DNA of 64,000 bases from Vibrio neptunius (GTDB lineage: Bacteria > Pseudomonadota > Gammaproteobacteria > Enterobacterales > Vibrionaceae): contig CP079859.1 in NCBI GenBank assembly GCA_019339365.1, forward strand, positions 248,001-312,000, written 5' to 3'. Of this stretch, positions 57,371 to 64,000 are shown piece by piece; positions within the stretch are counted from its first letter, which is position 1, and each line of letters opens with the position of its first letter. The position numbers were made by a program, and so were the translations under genes. The notes under the pieces are model-generated. The model did not search any database and had not been told where the DNA came from. It saw nothing but the letters and a program-made list of their open reading frames with translations.

Positions 57371-57643
57371 ATGGCACGCGTAACTGTTCAAGACGCTGTT
57401 GAAAAAGTTGGCAACCGTTTCGACCTAGTTCTCATTGCGGCTCGCCGCGCTCGTCAAATGCAAACTGGCGGTAAAGATTCACTAGTGCCAGAAGAGAATG
57501 ATAAGGCAACGGTTATCGCTCTGCGCGAAATCGAAGAAGGCCTGATCACTAAAGAAATCCTAGATGCTCGAGAGCGTCAGGAACAGCAGGAACAAGAAGC
57601 AGCAGAACTAGCCGCTGTAAGCAGCATCGCTCACAGTCGTTAA
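57371..57643 (+). CDS. rpoZ: RNA polymerase omega subunit
   Basis: A 90-residue omega subunit, [20 protein letters not shown] then [20 protein letters not shown], with a Gln/Glu-rich tail. It helps RNA polymerase assembly and forms part of one ppGpp site, fitting its position before spoT. Confidence 0.96.
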   Translation: MARVTVQDAVEKVGNRFDLVLIAARRARQMQTGGKDSLVPEENDKATVIALREIEEGLITKEILDARERQEQQEQEAAELAAVSSIAHSR

Positions 57644-57683
57644 TCTGACTTTCTTCTCATCAACTATCTTCCGGGCCTAAAGT

Positions 57684-59807
57684 TTGTATCTATTCGATAG
57701 CCTAAAAGACGTTGCCCAAGAATACCTATCAGAGCCTCAAGTTGAGGCTCTGCGTCAATCTTATGTGGTAGCGAAAGACGCCCATGAAGGGCAAACCCGC
57801 TCAAGCGGTGAACCTTATATCATCCACCCCGTCGCCGTTGCTCGTATTCTGGCCGAAATGCGTCTGGATATTGAAACGCTACAAGCGGCTCTACTTCACG
57901 ATGTCATTGAAGATACAGAAGTCACCAAAGAAGAGTTAGAAACTCAGTTTGGTACGACAGTGGCTGAATTGGTTGATGGTGTATCTAAGCTGGATAAGCT
58001 TAAATTTCGAGACCGCAAAGAAGCTCAGGCTGAAAACTTCCGCAAAATGGTTCTTGCCATGGTGCAAGACATTCGCGTTATTCTGATCAAACTGGCTGAC
58101 CGCACACATAACATGCGCACCTTGGGTGCTCTTCGTGCGGATAAAAAACGTCGTATCGCCCGTGAAACGCTGGAAATATTCTCGCCGCTTGCCCATCGCC
58201 TAGGTATACATAACATAAAAACTGAGCTTGAAGAGCTCGGCTTTGAAGCGTTATACCCAAACCGCTACCGCGTTCTTAAAGAAGTGGTCAGATCGGCGCG
58301 TGGCAACCGTAAAGAGATGATCCAACGCATCCATAGTGAAATCGAAGGCCGTCTTGAAGAAGTCGGCCTCAAAGCCCGTGTGTTTGGTCGTGAAAAAAAC
58401 CTCTTTTCCATCTATAACAAGATGAAAACCAAAGAGCAGCGCTTCCATACCATTATGGACATTTATGCGTTTCGCGTTGTGGTTGAGGACGCCGATACCT
58501 GTTATCGCGTACTCGGTCAGGTTCACAGCTTGTATAAGCCACGTCCAGGTCGCATGAAAGATTACATTGCGGTGCCTAAGGCTAACGGATATCAATCTAT
58601 TCACACTTCGATGGTTGGCCCTCACGGCGTACCTGTCGAGGTGCAGATCCGTACCGAAGATATGGATCAAATGGCGGATAAAGGTGTTGCCGCTCACTGG
58701 TCTTACAAAGGTAATGGCGATCGCACTGGTACCACCGCGCAAGTGAAAGCTCAGCGATGGATGCAAAGTCTTCTTGAGCTCCAACAAAGCGCAGGTAACT
58801 CGTTTGAATTCATCGAAAACGTGAAATCAGACCTGTTCCCAGACGAGATTTACGTTTTCACACCGAAAGGGCGCATTGTCGAACTGCCAGTAGGGGCTAC
58901 CGCTGTGGACTTCGCTTATGCTGTCCATACGGATGTAGGCAACACCTGTGTTGGCGCGCGAGTTGATCGTAATCCTTATCCTCTCAGCAAGTCGCTGAAA
59001 AATGGCCAGACGATTGAAATTATCAGCGCTCCGGGTGCACGCCCGAATGCAGCGTGGCTCAATTATGTGGTGACTTCACGTGCGCGCACCAAGATCCGTC
59101 AGGTTCTGAAAACCATGCGTCGCGAAGAATCAATCACGCTTGGTCGTCGCCTGCTCAATCATGCGTTGGGCGATATGTCCCTGTCTGACATCGACGAAGA
59201 AAATATCAATCATGTACTTTCTGAGCTAAAAGTCGACAGCGTGGAAGACTTGCTAGCAGATATTGGCTTAGGTGAGCTGATGAGTATTGTGATAGCTCGT
59301 CGCTTACTGGGTGATGTCGATGAACTCACTGAAGTGGCAAGCAGCGATAGTAATAAGCCGAAGAAGAAACTGCCAATCCGTGGAGCGGAAGGGTTACTGC
59401 TGACTTTCGCCAACTGTTGTCATCCAATACCAGACGATCACATCATTGCCCACGTCTCACCGGGTCGTGGATTGGTTGTTCACCGTGAGACATGTCCAAA
59501 CGTACGCGGTTATCAGAAAGAACCAGACAAATATATGGCCGTGGAATGGTCAGAAGAGTACGACCAAGAGTTCATCACTGAACTGTATGTTGATGTGCAA
59601 AATCGTCAAGGTGTGTTGGCTGAACTGACTAATGTTATCTCCAAAACTGGCTCGAACATTCATGGTCTTTCTACCGAAGAGAGAGATGGTCGACTTTACA
59701 CAGTGACCGTATTGCTCACGACCAAAGATCGTGTTCACCTTGCTGGAATCATGCGTAAGATTAAAGCGATGCCGAACGCACTAAAAGTGCGCCGTCGCAA
59801 AAACTAA
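57684..59807 (+). CDS. spoT: bifunctional (p)ppGpp hydrolase/synthetase SpoT
   Basis: A 707-residue RelA/SpoT protein with a TTG start (MYLFDSLKDVAQEYL). The hydrolase domain has DAHEGQTRSSGEPYIIHPVA and LLHDVIEDT; the synthetase domain has FHTIMDIYAFRVVVEDADTC and PKANGYQSIHTSMVGPHGVP; then TGS (PVGATAVDFAYAVHTDVG) and ACT (YVDVQNRQGVLAELTNVI) domains follow. It degrades and makes the stringent-response alarmone. It starts 40 bases after rpoZ. Confidence 0.97.
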   Translation: MYLFDSLKDVAQEYLSEPQVEALRQSYVVAKDAHEGQTRSSGEPYIIHPVAVARILAEMRLDIETLQAALLHDVIEDTEVTKEELETQFGTTVAELVDGVSKLDKLKFRDRKEAQAENFRKMVLAMVQDIRVILIKLADRTHNMRTLGALRADKKRRIARETLEIFSPLAHRLGIHNIKTELEELGFEALYPNRYRVLKEVVRSARGNRKEMIQRIHSEIEGRLEEVGLKARVFGREKNLFSIYNKMKTKEQRFHTIMDIYAFRVVVEDADTCYRVLGQVHSLYKPRPGRMKDYIAVPKANGYQSIHTSMVGPHGVPVEVQIRTEDMDQMADKGVAAHWSYKGNGDRTGTTAQVKAQRWMQSLLELQQSAGNSFEFIENVKSDLFPDEIYVFTPKGRIVELPVGATAVDFAYAVHTDVGNTCVGARVDRNPYPLSKSLKNGQTIEIISAPGARPNAAWLNYVVTSRARTKIRQVLKTMRREESITLGRRLLNHALGDMSLSDIDEENINHVLSELKVDSVEDLLADIGLGELMSIVIARRLLGDVDELTEVASSDSNKPKKKLPIRGAEGLLLTFANCCHPIPDDHIIAHVSPGRGLVVHRETCPNVRGYQKEPDKYMAVEWSEEYDQEFITELYVDVQNRQGVLAELTNVISKTGSNIHGLSTEERDGRLYTVTVLLTTKDRVHLAGIMRKIKAMPNALKVRRRKN

Positions 59808-59829
59808 CGACCTACTCACACAGAGTTAT

Positions 59830-59864
59830 GCCCTTGGAATGACAGTTTCAAGGGCTTTTATTTT
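59830..59864 (+). terminator. terminator-like hairpin between spoT and trmH
   Basis: GCCCTTG (59830-59836), 12-base loop and CAAGGGC (59849-59855) followed by TTTTATTTT. It ends 9 bases before trmH. Confidence 0.7.
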
Positions 59865-59873
59865 ACGACTACT

Positions 59874-60557
59874 ATGAACTCAGAACGTTACAACCGAATC
59901 CAACAAGTGCTCAAGTCTCGTCAGGCTGACCTGACTTTCTGTCTTGAAGAAGTACATAAACCCAATAATGTTTCAGCAGTGATCCGCACCGCTGACGCAA
60001 CTGGAATTCACAAAATTCATGCTGTATGGCCCAACGAGATGCGCACGCTCAGCCATACCTCTGCTGGCGCGCGAAACTGGGTCGAAGTCGAAACCCACGA
60101 TTCTATTAATGAAGCGGTTGCCGAGCTCAAGTCTCAGGGCATGCAGATATTGGTGACTAATTTGTCTGAAACTGCAGTCGATTTTCGTGAGATCGACTAC
60201 ACCAAACCGACCGCAATTATTCTTGGTAGCGAGAAAATTGGCGCTTCAGAAGAGGCCAAACAACTGGCTGATCAGGATATTATCATCCCGATGATTGGGA
60301 TGGTGCAGTCACTCAATGTCTCCGTCGCGAGCGCGGTTATCATGTATGAAGCTCAACGCCAACGCCAAGAAGCTGGCATGTACTCCAATCAAGTCAGCAC
60401 ATTACCGCAAGACACTATTCATCGCATTTTGTTTGAACGGGGTCATCCGGTCCTAGCCAAAGTCGCTAAACGGAAAGGAGTGCCTTACCCATCATTGGAT
60501 GAAGAAGGCCAGATCATCGCCGATGACGAATGGTGGGCAGAAATGCAGAAGAAGTAG
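59874..60557 (+). CDS. trmH: tRNA (guanosine(18)-2'-O)-methyltransferase TrmH
   Basis: A 227-residue SPOUT methyltransferase that methylates G18 of the tRNA D-loop. Motifs are VHKPNNVSAVIRTADATGIH (motif 1), AIILGSEKIGASEEA (motif 2) and IPMIGMVQSLNVSVASAVIM (motif 3 with the knot). Formerly spoU. Confidence 0.95.
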   Translation: MNSERYNRIQQVLKSRQADLTFCLEEVHKPNNVSAVIRTADATGIHKIHAVWPNEMRTLSHTSAGARNWVEVETHDSINEAVAELKSQGMQILVTNLSETAVDFREIDYTKPTAIILGSEKIGASEEAKQLADQDIIIPMIGMVQSLNVSVASAVIMYEAQRQRQEAGMYSNQVSTLPQDTIHRILFERGHPVLAKVAKRKGVPYPSLDEEGQIIADDEWWAEMQKK

Positions 60558-60577
60558 CCTTCTCTTTGTCGCTCGTT

Positions 60578-60679
60578 CGTCATCCTCAAGAGTGAGGGAC
60601 GAGCGAATTGGGGATCTCTTTTTTTACCAATGAATTGAGCGATTCCCTACTCTTTCCTTCGTCAGTCTATGGAATGACA
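60578..60679. repeat. Vibrio-type intergenic repeat, copy 2
   Basis: Begins CGTCATCCTCAAGAGTGAGG, has GGGGATCTCT in the middle and ends GATTCCCTACTCTTTCCTTC with CAGTCTATGGAATGACA. Same element type as copies 1 and 3. Confidence 0.7.
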
Positions 60680-60805
60680 ATGAGCCTCCTCGCAGGCGTT
60701 CCCGATTTTTTCTGTTCATTTTTCCCTGTACAAAAACACAGCTCAGTGGTTAACTATTAGGGTAATCGCCTATGTAACTTACTGAATAACTTACCGAGCT
60801 TTGTT

Positions 60806-62883
60806 ATGTCCCAATTACTATCTGCTATCCCTTTGACTTCTCTGACTGGCGTCGGTGCCAAAGTGGCAGAAAAACTGGCGAAAGTCGGGCTCAATTCAGT
60901 ACAAGATCTTTTATTCCATCTTCCTCTGCGATACGAGGACCGCACTCGCGTTTACCCCATTGTTAAGTTGCATGCCGGGTTATGGGCCGCCGTACAGGGT
61001 AAAGTCATGAGTGTCGATACTTTGTTTGGTAAGCGCAAGATGTTGTCGGTAAAAATCAGCGATGGCAATGGCACTATTACGCTGCGCTTTTTCAATTTCA
61101 CAGCAGGCATGAAAAACAATTTTGCTGAAGGCAAAACTATCCACGCCTACGGTGAAGTCAAACGTGGCAGTTTTGGACTGGAAATCGTCCATCCCGATTA
61201 TAAGTTTTACGCCCCAAATCAGCCTACTGAAGTAGAACAAAACCTAACGCCGGTTTACCCAACGACCGATGGTTTACGCCAGATCACTCTGCGTAACTTA
61301 ACCGATCAGGCGTTGGAGCTTATTGATAAAGCAGCAGTACAAGAGCTCTTACCATCCGGCCTGTATAACCAGCAGGTATCACTGGCTCAGGCTCTACATA
61401 CGATTCACAGGCCGACTCCTAACATCGATCTACAAGCCTTTGATGAAGGCAAACACCCAGCACAAATACGCCTGATCATGGAAGAATTATTGGCGCAGAA
61501 TCTCTCAATGCTTTCCGTTCGCAGCAAAGGTCAGCAGGATGTTGCTCTGCCTTTATCTGAGCGTAACCAACTTAAACAGCAGTTGTTGGATCAATTACCT
61601 TTTTCTCCAACCAAAGCGCAATCTCGAGTTGTAGCTGAAATTGAGCAAGATTTGGCAAAGCCTCACCCGATGATGCGCTTGGTTCAGGGAGATGTGGGAT
61701 CGGGAAAAACTTTAGTCGCTGCATTAGCAGCGCTTAGGGCGCTAGAGCATGGCTATCAGGTGGCGTTAATGGCACCGACTGAACTGCTGGCCGAGCAACA
61801 TGCGATTAACTTTGCTCAATGGCTGGAACCTATGGGCATCAATGTTGGTTGGCTAGCTGGCAAACTGAAGGGCAAAGCCAAAGAGGCTGAGCTGGCGAAA
61901 ATTGCCAGCGGTGAAGCGCAAATGGTGGTCGGTACTCATGCGCTTTTTCAGCAACACGTCGCCTTTCATCACCTAGCGTTAGTCATCATAGATGAACAAC
62001 ACAGATTTGGCGTCCATCAACGTCTTGAACTCCGTGAAAAAGGAGAGAAGCAGGGTGCATTTCCTCATCAGTTGATCATGACAGCAACACCCATCCCACG
62101 AACGCTAGCGATGACCGCCTACGCCGATCTCGAGACTTCCGTCATTGATGAACTCCCCCAGGGCGCACGCCTATCCAGACCGTCGCCATTCCGGATACAA
62201 AAAGAGATGATATTGTCGAACGTGTACGTAACGCCTGCCTCAATGAAGGTAAACAAGCGTATTGGGTATGCACACTGATCGATGAGTCAGAAGTATTGGA
62301 AGCTCAGGCCGCCGCCGATACCGCTGAAGAGCTAAAAAGAAAGCTGCCTGACGTTAACATTGGCTTGGTACATGGCCGGATGAAACCAGCCGAAAAACAA
62401 ACCGTCATGCAAGATTTCAAAGACAACAAGTTACACCTGCTGGTTGCCACAACTGTCATCGAAGTAGGGGTTGATGTCCCCAATTCAAGCTTAATGATCA
62501 TTGAAAACCCGGAGCGATTGGGATTGGCTCAGCTCCACCAGTTACGCGGGCGAGTGGGTCGAGGTAGTGTAGCCAGCCACTGTGTACTGCTCTACCATTC
62601 TCCATTGTCTAAAACAGCACAAAAGCGTTTAGGAGTACTTCGCGAAAGTAATGATGGATTTGTGATAGCTCAACGCGATCTGGAAATTCGCGGCCCCGGT
62701 GAACTTTTGGGTACTAAGCAGACTGGTATGGCCGACTTTAAAATCGCCGATCTGGTTCGCGATCAGCATCTCATACCTGAAGTACAGCGTGTCGCACGTC
62801 ATATTCATGATAACTTCCCAGACAATGCAGCTGCGATTATCAACCGCTGGTTAGGTGATAGAGATATGTATTCGAAGGCGTAA
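60806..62883 (+). CDS. recG: ATP-dependent DNA helicase RecG, frame broken
   Basis: Helicase that reverses stalled forks and processes Holliday junctions. The N-terminal wedge domain begins ILLSAIPLTSL-like (SQLLSAIPLTSLTGVGAKVA); helicase motifs are LVQGDVGSGKTLVAALAALR (I), VIIDEQHRFGVHQR (II) and MTATPIPRTLAMTAYADLE (III). The frame is lost at C5 (62155-62159): with C6 it reads ELPPGRTPIQTVAIPDTKRD and continues into the second part with LVATTVIEVGVDVPNSSLMI and HQLRGRVGRG. Full length is about 692 residues, as in E. coli. A real loss of recG is unlikely in an otherwise intact operon. Confidence 0.92.
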
Positions 62884-62906
62884 GCGGTAGGTGAACAGAA
62901 TTCTTT

Positions 62907-63001
62907 GAGAGATTCCCTACTCACTCCTTCGTCGCTCTATGGAATGACACGTTTTAGCTACGTTATCCTCAAGAGTGAGGCACGAGCGAGTTGGGATCTC
63001 T
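62907..63001. repeat. Vibrio-type intergenic repeat, copy 3 (halves in swapped order)
   Basis: GAGATTCCCTACTCACTCC through GGAATGACA comes first (62907-62949), and the block TTATCCTCAAGAGTGAGG to GGGATCTCT comes after it (62964-63001), the reverse of the order in copy 2. Confidence 0.65.
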
Positions 63002-63031
63002 GAAGGCAAGTAGATAGCTTATATCGATTCT

Positions 63032-63860
63032 CTAGTCCTTCACCTTTAAAATCTCATCCCAAGGTAAGTTCTCATCTCCAAGAACCAAGAAGTTTGGGTT
63101 TTCCAAGGTTTCACGCTCATTGTAGGACAGAGGCTCAAGCTGAGTACTTAGAATCCGACCGCCCGCCTCTTCAACAATGCACTGAGTCGCAGCGGTATCC
63201 CACTCTCCGGTCGGTCCAAGGCGGAGGTAGCAATCCACAGCACCCTCAGCGACCAAGCACGCTTTAAGTGCTGCCGATCCCAAAGGCACCAAATCATAAT
63301 TCCAACCACTGCTCATACGACTAGTAATACGATTGATGTCCTGACGACGGCTGATCGCAATCGCGATAGGGTGTGCCTTACCATCATGATTGTGGGATTT
63401 GATCCGCACACTTTCATCCATATCGGGAATCTTCCACGCCCCTTTGTCTTTATAGGCATAGTAAGTCACACCAGACACAGGGCCATACACAACGCCCATT
63501 ACTGGTTGATGATTTTCGATCAGTGCAATAATGGTGGCAAAGTCTCCGCTGCGAGCGATAAATTCCTGGGTCCCATCGAGTGGATCAACCAACCAGTAGC
63601 GACTCCATTGTGAGCGTTTTTCGAGGCTGATGTCTGCCGCTTCTTCGGACAAAATCGGAATATCCGGCGTCAGTTCAGCAAGCTGTTCCATAATCAGCTT
63701 ATGTGCCGCGATGTCGGCACTAGTGACAGGTGTTTCATCACTTTTGGTGTAGGCTTGGTATTCTTTTTTTCTCATAAATATCGAGAATGAGTTGGCCTGC
63801 CGAGCGGGCAATATCAATTACGGCTGGCAAATGGTGGGAAAGGTCTTCTGTCATTGGCAT
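63032..63860 (-). CDS. cysQ: 3'(2'),5'-bisphosphate nucleotidase CysQ, frame broken near N-terminus
   Basis: Removes PAP formed in sulfate assimilation. The main frame has TPVTSADIAAHKLIMEQLAE, the metal-binding ILSEEAADI, WLVDPLDGTQEFI (signature of the inositol-monophosphatase fold) and GEWDTAATQCIVEEAGG. The true N-terminus lies upstream in another frame: an ATG at 63860 (or 63854) encodes MPMTEDLSHHLPAVIDIARS and AGQLILDIYEKK, and joins the main frame if A7 (T7 on the plus strand, 63764-63770) is read as A6. The product is then about 275 residues. nudE lies just upstream, a common gammaproteobacterial pairing. Confidence 0.9.
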
Positions 63861-63886
63861 AGTCAATCCTTCACGCTCTACATTGA

Positions 63887-64000
63887 TTATGGTTTTAAGA
63901 TACGTAGAGCAAGCATCAGCGCGGTAATACTGCGCGCCTCACAAAAATCGAGGTGAGTCAGAAGTTCTTCGGCTTGAGCGAGTGGCCAGCGAATCACTTC
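63887..64000 (-). CDS. nudE: ADP compounds hydrolase NudE, C-terminal end only
   Basis: The last 37 codons and stop of a gene that enters from the right edge: EVIRWPLAQAEELLTHLDFC and EARSITALMLALRILKP. This is the C-terminus of NudE, a Nudix hydrolase acting on ADP-ribose and related compounds. The Nudix box lies outside the window. It sits 26 bases upstream of cysQ on the same strand. Confidence 0.8.
   Translation of the reverse strand, partial: EVIRWPLAQAEELLTHLDFCEARSITALMLALRILKP

Overview
The window is chromosomal DNA from a gammaproteobacterium, most likely a Vibrio. The evidence is the gene order gmk-rpoZ-spoT-trmH-recG, coaBC-slmA, rph-pyrE beside yicC, a core-LPS locus containing kdkA, two WavE-family genes, an OpsX-type heptosyltransferase and coaD, and about 100-bp intergenic repeats of a type I remember from vibrios. 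Both ends are open: a Wzx flippase runs off the left edge and nudE off the right.

Layout. (1) 1-7830, minus strand: distal end of an O-antigen cluster with Wzx, the FdtA/B/C + RmlA/B route to a dTDP-3-acetamido-3,6-dideoxyhexose, and a trio (pyruvate-type aldolase, HAD phosphatase, KdsB-like CMP-transferase) that looks like a route to an unidentified CMP-ulosonic acid. (2) 8018-25466: hldD, then the LPS core region (GT4, WaaL, GT25, acetyltransferase, WaaF, GT9s, GT32, WaaA, an HAD/kinase/nucleotidyltransferase trio, two convergent WavE genes, KdkA, OpsX, WaaE). (3) 25578-35822: housekeeping genes coaD, mutM, rpmG/rpmB, radC, coaBC, slmA, two lipid A acyltransferases, and pyrE/rph with a pyrE-type attenuator; yicC follows. 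(4) 35860-44155: an accessory island of broken transposases, an IS66 scrap, six copies of a short terminal repeat, hipBA, and a DUF3289-type putative toxin followed by four related small membrane-protein (putative immunity) genes. Three of these genes are preceded by orphan copies of the toxin's last codons, and a separate colicin-like toxin tip has its own overlapping membrane gene. (5) 44164-46750: a truncated TpsB and a purine permease with a PurR-like operator. (6) 46751-56228, minus strand: a hemophilin/Slam iron-haem module under Fur and FecIR-type control, in the order fecI, fecR, TonB-dependent receptor, hemophilin-like protein, Slam, ExbB, ExbD, TonB. (7) 56632-64000: gmk, rpoZ, spoT, trmH, recG, cysQ, nudE.

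Sequence quality. More than ten genes, including recG, cysQ, radC, both lipid A acyltransferases and the TonB receptor, are broken by what looks like one base too many or too few, usually in a homopolymer. This pattern is most simply read as homopolymer sequencing error, so these are annotated as full-length genes with a disrupted frame. Start sites were moved inward or outward where family N-termini or Shine-Dalgarno sequences support it.
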